This document shows, piece after piece, positions 55,025-64,000 of a stretch of DNA of 64,000 bases. How positions within the stretch are numbered: the stretch's first letter is position 1; every line of letters starts with the position of its first letter. Origin of the DNA: Puia sp963703355. Its GTDB lineage: Bacteria; Bacteroidota; Bacteroidia; Chitinophagales; Chitinophagaceae. The stretch is taken from assembly GCA_963703355.1 (NCBI GenBank), contig OY969813.1, positions 248,001 to 312,000 on the forward strand, given 5' to 3'. Made by a program: the position numbers and the translations under genes. The notes beneath the pieces were generated by a model that saw only the letters and a list, made by a program, of their open reading frames with translations, made no database searches and had not been told where the DNA came from.

Positions 55025-55567
55025 TTAATTGGTAAAAGAAGACAGTGATGGATATCTTACTTCTGCGGGTATTTTTTGGTAACCCATTTCACCAAATGAT
55101 TGTGTTTGCCTGAACCAGTTGTACACCCGATTTCTTACCTGTTTTACCAACAACTTGGCGGAAGCTCTTACAGGCGCTTTTTCAACGTAGTCCGCATGAG
55201 TTATTTTGACTTTTACGATAACCATTTCATTTTTTCTGGCTTCCTGCTTGATGTTCTCATTCAGACATTCTATTGAATTAATTTCTTCGGGATCATTTAC
55301 AAGAAAAGCTTTACCCTGGATTTTTAAATAATAATCACGTCCCTTCCTGAAAAAATCAAGTTTTACCGGAAAAGTTTTATCAAAAGCATGAATAAACTGA
55401 CTCGGGCGTGGAATAACAAACCAAAGCTGACCGATTTGATCGGTCTCCAATACTTTTACTACACAGGTAGGGATCTTTAAAACAGCGTCACTCATAGAAA
55501 AGAATAACGCGTGCTCCAGATCTTTTATCTTCTCTTCAATAAATGGTAGTGGAAGGTATGCAGACAT
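55025..55567 (-). CDS. PPOX-fold (pyridoxamine 5'-phosphate oxidase-like) protein
   Basis: 180 residues, soluble. The pattern IGQLWFVIPRPSQFIHAFDKTFPVKLDFFRKGRDYYLKIQGKAFLV fits the split beta-barrel of the general-stress/PPOX-like FMN-binding family, with a helical C-terminus (APVRASAKLLVKQVRNRVYNWF). The flavin-binding residues of true PdxH are not evident, so an oxidase reaction should not be assumed. It lies 45 bp upstream of the 554-residue gene on the same strand and may share its transcript. Confidence 0.65.
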   Translation of the reverse strand: MSAYLPLPFIEEKIKDLEHALFFSMSDAVLKIPTCVVKVLETDQIGQLWFVIPRPSQFIHAFDKTFPVKLDFFRKGRDYYLKIQGKAFLVNDPEEINSIECLNENIKQEARKNEMVIVKVKITHADYVEKAPVRASAKLLVKQVRNRVYNWFRQTQSFGEMGYQKIPAEVRYPSLSSFTN

Positions 55568-55713
55568 AAAATTGTTTTTATGAAATATTCAAATGAGAGA
55601 CCATTTAGTTTTATTGGTTAAATGACCATTCATTTCTTATTAAATTATTTACAATCAGCACTTAACGAAAATGACCTAGATTGCCGTTTGAGAAGGAATG
55701 AGTGGACTTTTTA

Positions 55714-55751
55714 AAAATCGAGTAAAGAATTCCCCACTTTAGCCCGATTTT
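55714..55751. promoter_or_regulatory. Imperfect hairpin in the divergent region before the BrkB-family gene
   Basis: AAAATCG (55714-55720) pairs with CGATTTT (55745-55751) and TAAAG (55723-55727) with CTTTA (55737-55741), giving a 12-bp imperfect stem with a T run after it on the plus strand. There is no upstream plus-strand gene to terminate, so it may be a regulatory leader or chance. Confidence 0.3.
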
Positions 55752-55811
55752 TTGAAACGAAACAAAAAAAGGCCTGGCATGAAATTGCTGGAAAGAAGTG
55801 ATACTTAAATT

Positions 55812-56678
55812 ATGAAATCTAACTGGTTTGGAAATTCATGGCAATTATTGAAAAAAGCTGCCATACAGTTTAACGACCTGAACGGATTTAAGCTAAGTGC
55901 CGCGCTTTCATATTATACGATTTTTTCTATTGCACCACTTTTAATTGTAGTCATTTTTCTGGCAGGAATATTTTTTGGACAGTCGGCCGTGGAGGGGAGA
56001 ATATATTACCAGATAAGCGGTTTGGTAGGAAACGATGCCGCCTTGCAAATACAGAATATCATACTGAATACAAAAATATCGAGTCATGGCAAGCTGGGCG
56101 GATTGATCGGATCTGCGGTATTAATTATCGGGGCTTCGGGTGTTTTTTCTGAAATCCAAATTTCGATTAATTACCTGTGGTCGATCCCTGCTCCCACAAA
56201 AAAAGCATTATTGATTGCCCTGATCAGAAAATTGGTTTCTTTTTCCCTGTTAATTGGAGTTTCGTTTTTACTCCTTGTTTCCCTTACAGCAAATGCTTTG
56301 ATTGACCTCCTGAGTGACAGACTTAAAACCTTATTTAGTGTTTCACTGTTAAACCTGTTTCTTATTGTTAACCTGGCATTGATTTTAATTGTAATCAGTT
56401 CTATGTTCATGTTGATATTTAAAATTTTACCAAATTCAACCATATCATGGAAAAACGCATATATAGGGGCATTTGTAACGTCGCTGTTGTTTTTATTGGG
56501 AAAATTCGTAATAGGGTACTATCTCGGATATTTTAAAATCGGCGCTACCTATGGGACCGCTGCCTCCATTGTGATATTGATGTTGTGGATATATTATTCA
56601 TCCATTATATTATATTTCGGAGCATGTTACACTTACGTATATGCTGAATATCGTGGTCATCCCATTAGCCTGAATTAA
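55812..56678 (+). CDS. YihY/BrkB-family inner-membrane protein
   Basis: 288 residues, about six membrane helices. The N-terminal signature LSAALSYYTIFSIAPLLIVVIFLAG and the C-terminal GATYGTAASIVILMLWIYYSSIILYFGACYTYVYAEYRG are typical of the family (once mis-named ribonuclease BN). Its function is not settled; a transport or efflux role has been proposed. It is upstream of the cyclic glucan synthase gene on the same strand, separated by a candidate terminator. Confidence 0.92.
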   Translation: MKSNWFGNSWQLLKKAAIQFNDLNGFKLSAALSYYTIFSIAPLLIVVIFLAGIFFGQSAVEGRIYYQISGLVGNDAALQIQNIILNTKISSHGKLGGLIGSAVLIIGASGVFSEIQISINYLWSIPAPTKKALLIALIRKLVSFSLLIGVSFLLLVSLTANALIDLLSDRLKTLFSVSLLNLFLIVNLALILIVISSMFMLIFKILPNSTISWKNAYIGAFVTSLLFLLGKFVIGYYLGYFKIGATYGTAASIVILMLWIYYSSIILYFGACYTYVYAEYRGHPISLN

Positions 56679-56679
56679 A

Positions 56680-56716
56680 CTGGCTTCATAAAATGAAAAC
56701 CAGCATAGACTTTTTT
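56680..56716 (+). terminator. Candidate terminator after the BrkB-family gene
   Basis: CTGGCTTCAT and ATGAAAACCAG (56680-56703) form a stem with a small bulge; a six-T run follows at 56711-56716, 7 bases after the stem, which is further than usual. Moderate support only. Confidence 0.4.
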
Positions 56717-56743
56717 ATCACTTAGTAAATATGTAGCGCTCAT

Positions 56744-59700
56744 TTGAAAGTCAATATAACGCCAATACAGGAATTCATCTCTCAGTTACGTATCTCTTTT
56801 CTCGGGGACGATCTGATGCATAAATATGATGATGAAAAAGCACCAATACGTTCCGAGCTTTTTAGCCTGGAACAATTGGAATCTTATGCTCAGACCCTGG
56901 CCGGCAGTCATCAGTTAACAACCGAAAAGACTCCGGAACAATTGCTGAAGCGGCTAGCCGACAATGAAGAAATTCTTCTTGAAGTTCACAATCTGCTCAC
57001 AGCTTCTGCAAAGGAAAATAAACGCATAACTCCGGCAGGAGAGTGGCTGCTCGATAATTTTTATTTGATAGAGGAGCAGATATATACAGGAAAAAAACAT
57101 TTGCCCAAAGGATACAGCAAGGGACTTCCCCAACTGGCTAAAGGACCATCTGCCGGCCTGCCACGTGTATACGATCTGGCGGTTGAACTGATTTCGCACA
57201 GCGATGGCCGCGTAGATCTGAAGAGCCTGCATAGTTTTGCAAGCTCCTACCAGCAGGTTGCTGAGCTCAAACTTGGTGAGCTTTGGGCCATACCCATAAT
57301 GCTGCGACTTGCCCTGATAGAAAATCTGCGCAGGCTGGCTGCTTTGATTGCCAAAAACAGAATAAATAAAAACCTTGCTGACTATTGGGCCGATCAAATG
57401 ACTGAAACTGCAGAAAAAGATCCAAAAAGTCTGATACTGGTTATTGCCGATATGGCACGTTACGGACCCCCGCTGGAAAGCTCCTTTGTCGCTGAACTCA
57501 CTCGCAGGCTTGTAGGTAAGGGTGCTGCATTTTCTCTTCCCATAAGCTGGATTGAACAACGTCTATCTGAGAAAGGCATGACGAGCGACGAACTCGTACA
57601 TATCGAAAATCAGAAACAGGCTGCGGATCAGGTATCAATAAGTAACAGTATCGGGAGCCTGCGTTTTTTGAGCAGCAATAACTGGCGGGAGTTCGTAGAA
57701 AATGTAAGTGTAGTCGAAAATATTCTGCGATCAGAAAATTCCGGAATATATCCGTTGATGGATTTTCATACCCGCGATGAATATCGGCATAGTATAGAAA
57801 AAATCGCCAAGTCCAGTCTTAAATCTGAATCTGAAATAGCAAAAATAACGCTCGAACTTGCAAATGCAGGATATGTTAACCGTCGTGAATATCCCCGGGC
57901 TGGTCATCTGGGTTTCTATCTCATAGGGAAAGGTCTTAAAATTCTGGTTAAGGAGGCGGGAGCTAAATACACGAGTTGGGAACAACTCACTAATTTTCTT
58001 AAAAAAATACCGCTCATTGTTTATACCGGAGCATCCTTTCTCCTCGCCGCTACAATGGCCGGTACGCTATTACTCAGGTGTTGGGAGGAAGGATTTCGCA
58101 ATCCCTGGATACTTTCAATAATAGTTTTAGTATGTCTTATTGGTTGTAGTCAACTGTCAATTTCACTAATAAACTGGGTAAGCACCCTGATTATACGACC
58201 GCTGATACTTCCGCGAATGGATTTTTCTCTGGGCATTCCTGCGAATTATAGCACATTAGTCGCCGTTCCCACCTTATTCAGTGATAAAAAAGAACTGGAT
58301 GAGCTGATAGAAAATCTGGAAGTTCGTTTTCTGGCTAACCGAGGCTCAAACATTCACTTTGCGCTGCTAACTGATTTTAAGGATTCGAAAAAAGAGATTT
58401 TGCCCGGAGAAGACGACTTGCTTCGAACTGCCAGATCAATGATCGAAGAATTGAATAAAAAATATGGCAGTGAAAAGAACGGTATTTTTTTTCTGTTTCA
58501 CCGCCCAAGAAAATACAATGCAAGAGAGAAGCTGTGGATGGGTTATGAGAGAAAACGGGGAAAGCTTGCAGAAATGAATGCCCTTCTGCGGGGTCATGGG
58601 AACGAAAAATTTATGCTGATAGTGGGAGATGCCACTGTTTATGAAAAAATAAAGTATGTCATCACACTGGACACGGATACCCAACTTCCAAAAGACGCGG
58701 CCTGGAAAATAACAGGCTCCATGGCACATCCCATGAACCAGCCACACTTCAGCGACAGGAAACAAAGAATTGTGGAGGGATATGGAATTCTTCAACCCAG
58801 AGTAGCGGTTAGCCTGCCATACGACGACAGCACCATTTTTGCCCGTCTCCACGGAAATGAACCAGGTATAGATCCTTATACCCGGGCGATATCAGATGTT
58901 TATCAGGATATTTTTGGAGAAGGATCATTTATTGGTAAAGGCATTTATGATATCGATGCTTTTGAGAAGTCGCTGGCCAACAGATTTCCGGAGAATCGGA
59001 TCCTGAGTCACGATTTATTGGAAGGCAGTTATGCCCGTTGTGGGTTGCTAAGCGACGTACAATTGTATGAAGCTTATCCGACCCGATATGAAGTCGATAT
59101 GAAACGCCGCCATCGTTGGATCAGGGGTGACTGGCAAATTGCTTCCTGGATCTTACCATGGGTACCCGGACCAGCAGGAAAAATTTTGAAAAATCCGATC
59201 TCCGCACTTTCCAAATGGAAAATATTTGACAACCTGCGGAGAAGCCTTGTTCCCATTGCTTTACTCGCCATGCTGATATTTGGATGGGTATATTCACACT
59301 CGCCGGTTTTCTGGACGGTTGCCGTTCTTACAATTGTTCTTCTCAATTCCCTCATTAGTTTTTTATGGGAGATCTGGCAAAAACCGGAAGACAGACATAT
59401 GGTCCAGCATGTTGTAGTGAGTTTCAGATTTACTTTGCAAAACTTCGCACTGCAACTATTTCTTCTTGTTACCATTCCTTACGAAGCCTTTGTATATGCC
59501 GGTGCTATCTGGAGAACAAATTGGCGGATGATAATAAGTCACAGACACCTTCTTCAATGGAACCCCTCGCAACTTCTTATGAGTCGTTCCAATAAAAATT
59601 TATTTCAGAATTATATATACATGTGGTTCCCGGTTTTACTGGCACTCGGATTGTACGTGTGGATGCATTATCAACATGCAGATGGAATGATTGTAAGCAT

Positions 59701-62700
59701 TCCTTTTCTGGTGGCTTGGATGCTTATTCCCGCAATTACATGGAGAATCAGTTTGTCCGACAAAAACAAAATCGTTGACCTGAATGAAAAGCAAAAACTA
59801 TTTTTAAATAAACTGGCCCGGAAGACCTGGTCTTTTTTTGAAACATTTGTGGTAGCGGGAGACAACTGGCTGCCTCCCGACAATTATCAGGAAAGCCCGG
59901 TAGAACGCATTGCTCACAGAACTTCCCCAACCAATATTGGACTTTCTTTGCTCGCCAATCTGACGGCCTTTGATTTTGGATATATTCCTATGCAGGGTCT
60001 GCTGATTAGAACCTCCAATACTATGCAAACATTACAAAAAATGGCAAGGTTTGCAGGTCACTTTTATAATTGGTATGATACGCAGACTTTACAGCCAATG
60101 CCTCCGAACTATGTTTCAGCGGTTGATAGTGGTAATATGGCGGGACACCTGATTACGCTGAAACAGGGTCTCTTTCAACTTGCCGGACAGCCCGTTATTT
60201 CAAATCATTTTTTTACGGGTCTGCTGGCGACACTCGACATTCTCAAAGAGAAGATGGGTACTCAAAAGGGAACAGAAGCTTTAGAAAAACAACTTTCTAT
60301 TCTGAGAGAAAATGGAATTCGATCAGTGCGCGTACTTTTCAATGATTTAAAAAAACTTTTGGAAGATGCCGAAACACTAACCGGTTTATTTAGTGAAGAC
60401 TCCGATGCAGCATGGTGGGCAGATGCATTTGCAACCCAGATAAGAGAAGCCTACAATGATATCTACGAATCCTGTCCCTTTCTCTCTATTGCAGATTTTC
60501 CAGACAGGTTTAAATTTCTGGAAGAGAAATTATTTTCATTTTTGTCTTTGCAGGAACTTGCGTCACTGGAAATTCCACTTATACCGAAAGTACATTCACT
60601 GAATGATGAGGAGCTGACTCCGGAAGAGAAGATCTGGCTTGAAAATTTTCGAAAACAGATTATAGAAACCTGTCGCCGGGCAAAAGAAAGGTTACTGAAT
60701 ATTCAGTCTCTGGCGCGCTGCTGCGACGAATTTGCCGACATTCAATTTGACTTTTTATATGACAAATCTCAGCGGCTGCTGGCGATTGGATATAATGTAA
60801 CGGATCATCGGAGAGATAACGGATTTTATGATTTGCTGGCTTCAGAGTCCAGACTCACAATTTTTCTTGGCATTGCACAGGGAAAACTGCCGCAGGATAG
60901 CTGGTTCGCTTTGGGTCGTCAACTCACCAATCCGGGAACGTCTCCTATTTTGGTATCCTGGAGTGGTTCCATGTTTGAATATCTGATGCCTGTGTTGGTA
61001 ATGCCAAGTTTTGAAAACACACTGCTTGATCAGACCAATAAATCTGTTGTACAAAAACAAATCGAATACGGGAAAAAAAGAAATGTACCCTGGGGTGTAT
61101 CTGAATCGGGGTACAGCCTGGTAGATGTCAATTTGAACTACCAGTATCATGCGTTCGGAGTTCCGGGCCTCGGCTTGAAGCGTGGGCTTGGGGAGGATCT
61201 CGTCATCGCTCCTTATGCATCCGTAATGGCACTCATGGTATCACCTGAACAGGCAACGGAAAATCTTCAGGAGATGCAGGACGAAGGGTTTAGTGGTAAG
61301 TACGGCATGTATGAAGCTATCGACTATACGACTGCCAGGCTTACACGCGGACAATCTTTTGCGATCGTCAGATCTTTCATGTCCCATCACCAGGGTATGT
61401 CCTTTCTCTCCCTCTCGTATTTATTGCACGAGAAGCCCATGCAGAAGAGGTTCGAGAACGAAGCCCAGTTCAAAGCGATTATGTTGTTACTGCAGGAAAG
61501 AATTCCTCATGCTACTGAATTTTATTCGCCCACAGTGCATGTATCAGATAGTAGTATTTCCGAACAGGAAGTACAGATGCGTGTTATTAAAACTGCCAAT
61601 ACTGTTTTACCGGAAATACAATTGTTATCTAACGGTCGCTATTATGCGATGATTACCAATTCCGGCAGCGGATACAGCAGGTGGAAAGATATAGCCGTTA
61701 CCCGCTGGAAGGAAGATGCAACACTTGATAATACGGGTATATTTTGTTATATAAGGGATCTTGACAATGAAAGCAAATGGTCGGCAGCTTTTCAGCCTTC
61801 GCTGAAAACGGCAGAATCCTATGAAGTGGTGTTTTCACAGGGCAGAGCGGAATTCAGAAGACAGGAACAAAATTTTGAAACGCATACTGAAATTGTTGTT
61901 TCATCCGAAGACGATGTTGAAATGCGCCGTGTTCACATCAGCAATCGCTCACGAAGGAAGCGCTGGCTGGAAGTTACCAGTTACGCTGAAGTGGTTCTTA
62001 CATCTGCCGGTGCAGATGCTGCTCATCCGGCTTTCAGTAATTTATTTGTTCAAACTGAAATCCTTCCGCAGCGTGACGCGATCTTATGTACAAGAAGACC
62101 CCGTGGTGCAGGAGATCCGCAACCCTGGATGTTTCATTTGATGAAAGTTCACAATGCTGAAATCAAAGACGTTTCTTTTGAAACCGACCGCTCTGTGTTC
62201 ATTGGAAGAACAAAATCCATTCATGAACCCGAAGCGCTAACAAAGAATCAGCCACTGTCAAATTCTCAGGGCGCAGTCCTTGACCCGATTGTATCTATTC
62301 GCTATCGATTTCTAATAGATGCGCATGACTCCGTAACAATAGATATGGTTATGGGCATCGCGGAAAACAAAGAAGCCTGCACGGCCCTCGTTGAAAAATA
62401 TCAGGACAGGCCACTCACAGATCGTGCGTTTGAACTGGCGTGGACGCATAGTCAGGTTGTGTTACGCCAGATAAATGCGTCAGAAGCCGACGCACAATTA
62501 TATTCACTGCTTGCCAGTTCAGTAATTTTTTCAAATCCTGCATTACGCGCCGATCCCTCGCTGATTATCAGAAACCACCGCAGTCAGTCCGCCCTGTGGA
62601 GTTATTCCATTTCAGGCGATCTTCCGATTGTATTGTTGCAGATACAGGATGCTGCCAATATTGAGATCGCACGTCAGATGGTTCAGGCACATGCATTCTG

Positions 62701-64000
62701 GCGATTAAAAGGACTGATGGTGGATCTGGTTATATGGAATGAAGATTACGGTGGCTACCGCCAGTCACTTCAAAATGAATTGTTGAGTTTGATATCCCCG
62801 GGAATTATCAGCGACGTAAAAGACAAGCCGGGAGGTATTTTTATAAGATCTGGTGAACAGGTATCGCAGGAAGACAGAATTTTATTTCAGGCGGTTGCGA
62901 GAATTATTCTATCGGATAGCTTCGGCACACTCGAAGAACAGATTAAGAGAAGAAGTAAAGTAAAACCGGTAATCCCGTATTTTACGCCGACTAAATTTTA
63001 TGCGTCGCAGGATTCAATGGCGGATATGCCGACGGACCTGATTCATTTTAATGGCCTCGGTGGATTTGCTAAAGACGGTTCATCGTATCATATTATATTG
63101 AATGCTGAAAATCCCACGCCCGCACCATGGAGCAATGTACTGGCAAATCCGACATTCGGAACCATTGTCACTGAAAGTGGTCAGTCTTACACGTGGATGG
63201 AAAATGCGCATGAGTACCGTATCACACCCTGGAATAATGATTCGGTTTCTGATTTATGTGGTGAAGCTTTTTATATAAGGGATGAAGAAAGCGGTAAATA
63301 TTGGTCGCCTTCTTTGTTGCCAAATCCGGGGAAATCAAATTATCACTGTGAACATGGGTTTGGTTATAGTGCATTTCACTTTGCGGAAGATGGAATATTT
63401 TCTTCGATGACCATATTTGTTGATCCGGAAGAACCTGTTAAATACATTCAATTTAAGATAAAGAATTCTTCGGGCCGATTGCGCAAACTGTCAGTTACCG
63501 GATACGTGGAATGGGTTTTGGGCGATTTGAGATCAAAAACCGTTATGCAAATAACCACTGAAGTGCATCCGGATACAGGTGCTATTCTTGCTGGCAACGC
63601 CTACAATAGTGAGTTTGGAAATTATGTCAGTTTCTTCGATGTAGATGATCCGTTAAAAGCCTATACCGGTGATCGCGCAGAATTTCTGGGAAGAAACGGT
63701 ACCTATAAAAATCCCGAAGCAATGGGTAAGGCGAAACTCTCGGGCAGAACAGGAGCTTCGCTTGATGCCTGCGGGGTATTGCAATCCTTCATGGATCTCA
63801 CAGATTCTGAAGAAAGAGTGCTGGTATTCCGCCTCGGCGCGGGCAAGGATCAGTTCTCTGCATTACAAACGATAAAAAATTGCAGGGGTGCAAGTACCGC
63901 TGAGACGGCATTGGCGCGGGTTAAAAAAATGTGGATCGAAACGCTTTCTGTTGTCCAGGTAAAATCTCCCGATCCTTCTATCGATTTCTTATTTAACGGT
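56744..64000 (+). CDS. ndvB: Cyclic beta-1,2-glucan synthase (NdvB type), 3' truncated by window edge
   Basis: The frame is open from 56729 to the window end with no stop. Starts: TTG at 56744 (MKVNITPIQEFISQ) or ATG at 56816. The residues before the ATG read like coding sequence, so I prefer TTG; numbers here count from the ATG (2,395 residues visible). Order: an N-terminal NdvB-like region (IRSELFSLEQLESYA); two membrane helices (about 399-460); a GT84 glycosyltransferase domain with LDTD (Asp619/Asp621), GEGSFIGKGIYDI, SHDLLEG and RHRWIRGDW (766-773); further membrane helices near 820-960; a glycoamylase-like domain with HHQGMS (1524-1529); and the start of GH94 phosphorylase-like modules. 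NdvB uses UDP-glucose to make cyclic beta-1,2-glucans for the periplasm. Sampled segments along the length stay in one frame. Confidence 0.9.
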   Translation, partial: MKVNITPIQEFISQLRISFLGDDLMHKYDDEKAPIRSELFSLEQLESYAQTLAGSHQLTTEKTPEQLLKRLADNEEILLEVHNLLTASAKENKRITPAGEWLLDNFYLIEEQIYTGKKHLPKGYSKGLPQLAKGPSAGLPRVYDLAVELISHSDGRVDLKSLHSFASSYQQVAELKLGELWAIPIMLRLALIENLRRLAALIAKNRINKNLADYWADQMTETAEKDPKSLILVIADMARYGPPLESSFVAELTRRLVGKGAAFSLPISWIEQRLSEKGMTSDELVHIENQKQAADQVSISNSIGSLRFLSSNNWREFVENVSVVENILRSENSGIYPLMDFHTRDEYRHSIEKIAKSSLKSESEIAKITLELANAGYVNRREYPRAGHLGFYLIGKGLKILVKEAGAKYTSWEQLTNFLKKIPLIVYTGASFLLAATMAGTLLLRCWEEGFRNPWILSIIVLVCLIGCSQLSISLINWVSTLIIRPLILPRMDFSLGIPANYSTLVAVPTLFSDKKELDELIENLEVRFLANRGSNIHFALLTDFKDSKKEILPGEDDLLRTARSMIEELNKKYGSEKNGIFFLFHRPRKYNAREKLWMGYERKRGKLAEMNALLRGHGNEKFMLIVGDATVYEKIKYVITLDTDTQLPKDAAWKITGSMAHPMNQPHFSDRKQRIVEGYGILQPRVAVSLPYDDSTIFARLHGNEPGIDPYTRAISDVYQDIFGEGSFIGKGIYDIDAFEKSLANRFPENRILSHDLLEGSYARCGLLSDVQLYEAYPTRYEVDMKRRHRWIRGDWQIASWILPWVPGPAGKILKNPISALSKWKIFDNLRRSLVPIALLAMLIFGWVYSHSPVFWTVAVLTIVLLNSLISFLWEIWQKPEDRHMVQHVVVSFRFTLQNFALQLFLLVTIPYEAFVYAGAIWRTNWRMIISHRHLLQWNPSQLLMSRSNKNLFQNYIYMWFPVLLALGLYVWMHYQHADGMIVSIPFLVAWMLIPAITWRISLSDKNKIVDLNEKQKLFLNKLARKTWSFFETFVVAGDNWLPPDNYQESPVERIAHRTSPTNIGLSLLANLTAFDFGYIPMQGLLIRTSNTMQTLQKMARFAGHFYNWYDTQTLQPMPPNYVSAVDSGNMAGHLITLKQGLFQLAGQPVISNHFFTGLLATLDILKEKMGTQKGTEALEKQLSILRENGIRSVRVLFNDLKKLLEDAETLTGLFSEDSDAAWWADAFATQIREAYNDIYESCPFLSIADFPDRFKFLEEKLFSFLSLQELASLEIPLIPKVHSLNDEELTPEEKIWLENFRKQIIETCRRAKERLLNIQSLARCCDEFADIQFDFLYDKSQRLLAIGYNVTDHRRDNGFYDLLASESRLTIFLGIAQGKLPQDSWFALGRQLTNPGTSPILVSWSGSMFEYLMPVLVMPSFENTLLDQTNKSVVQKQIEYGKKRNVPWGVSESGYSLVDVNLNYQYHAFGVPGLGLKRGLGEDLVIAPYASVMALMVSPEQATENLQEMQDEGFSGKYGMYEAIDYTTARLTRGQSFAIVRSFMSHHQGMSFLSLSYLLHEKPMQKRFENEAQFKAIMLLLQERIPHATEFYSPTVHVSDSSISEQEVQMRVIKTANTVLPEIQLLSNGRYYAMITNSGSGYSRWKDIAVTRWKEDATLDNTGIFCYIRDLDNESKWSAAFQPSLKTAESYEVVFSQGRAEFRRQEQNFETHTEIVVSSEDDVEMRRVHISNRSRRKRWLEVTSYAEVVLTSAGADAAHPAFSNLFVQTEILPQRDAILCTRRPRGAGDPQPWMFHLMKVHNAEIKDVSFETDRSVFIGRTKSIHEPEALTKNQPLSNSQGAVLDPIVSIRYRFLIDAHDSVTIDMVMGIAENKEACTALVEKYQDRPLTDRAFELAWTHSQVVLRQINASEADAQLYSLLASSVIFSNPALRADPSLIIRNHRSQSALWSYSISGDLPIVLLQIQDAANIEIARQMVQAHAFWRLKGLMVDLVIWNEDYGGYRQSLQNELLSLISPGIISDVKDKPGGIFIRSGEQVSQEDRILFQAVARIILSDSFGTLEEQIKRRSKVKPVIPYFTPTKFYASQDSMADMPTDLIHFNGLGGFAKDGSSYHIILNAENPTPAPWSNVLANPTFGTIVTESGQSYTWMENAHEYRITPWNNDSVSDLCGEAFYIRDEESGKYWSPSLLPNPGKSNYHCEHGFGYSAFHFAEDGIFSSMTIFVDPEEPVKYIQFKIKNSSGRLRKLSVTGYVEWVLGDLRSKTVMQITTEVHPDTGAILAGNAYNSEFGNYVSFFDVDDPLKAYTGDRAEFLGRNGTYKNPEAMGKAKLSGRTGASLDACGVLQSFMDLTDSEERVLVFRLGAGKDQFSALQTIKNCRGASTAETALARVKKMWIETLSVVQVKSPDPSIDFLFNG

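Noticed and set aside
56954..61150. Several minus-strand open frames opposite the glucan synthase
   Set aside because: They are antisense to a long conserved coding frame with recognisable enzyme motifs and show no family features themselves.

Overview
The window comes from a member of the Bacteroidota, most likely a Chitinophagales/Chitinophagaceae-type organism. The evidence is two type IX secretion cargo proteins (a C-terminal sorting tail on a giant subtilase and a gliding-type C-terminal domain on a PKD protein), a TamB/TamL-like envelope pair, large FtsX/MacB-type permeases without an ATPase, a Bacteroidota-type -7 box (TAnnTTTG) at several starts, and little use of Shine-Dalgarno sequences. 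No marker gene fixes the genus.

Region 1 (1-12,750) is an accessory defence island. It begins inside a type ISP-like restriction-modification gene cut by the window edge. Four same-strand genes follow: a SIR2-domain NADase-like protein, a HerA-type ATPase (17 bp overlap), a TIR-domain protein and a 1,560-residue SF1 helicase with a C-terminal Vsr/DUF559-like nuclease domain. A tyrosine recombinase facing the 3' end of a tRNA-Asp gene closes the island. The SIR2-HerA pair is a known anti-phage combination. Its layout with a TIR protein that has an N-terminal winged-helix-like part, plus a helicase-nuclease, is the best candidate here for a poorly described composite system.

Region 2 (12,750-34,850) is core chromosome: accA-dapA, an amino-acid permease, three tandem FtsX-type permease paralogues, an Smr-domain protein, the RNase P RNA gene, yceD-rpmF-plsX, and a giant T9SS-secreted subtilase. 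Region 3 (34,850-56,680) is mostly envelope biogenesis: a POTRA/beta-barrel protein, AsmA-like proteins, a T9SS cargo protein, transketolase, an AI-2E-family permease, TamB plus a TamL-like Omp85 lipoprotein, a PPOX-fold protein and a BrkB-family protein. Region 4 (56,744 to the right edge) is one very long open frame encoding a cyclic beta-1,2-glucan synthase (NdvB type) that runs out of the window.

The most unusual feature of the core part is a family of intergenic short-unit arrays. Units are 7 or 8 bp (once 11 bp), sequences differ between loci, arms are often inverted, and the arrays sit against or inside stop codons. None was seen in the defence island. One array encodes the last dozen residues of DapA, and one pair of arms brackets a four-helix-bundle (S23-type) gene. 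The RNase P RNA carries two near-identical 24-bp palindromes, and a partial tRNA-Asp copy is joined to another palindrome. All base-composition remarks are by eye; no searches were run.
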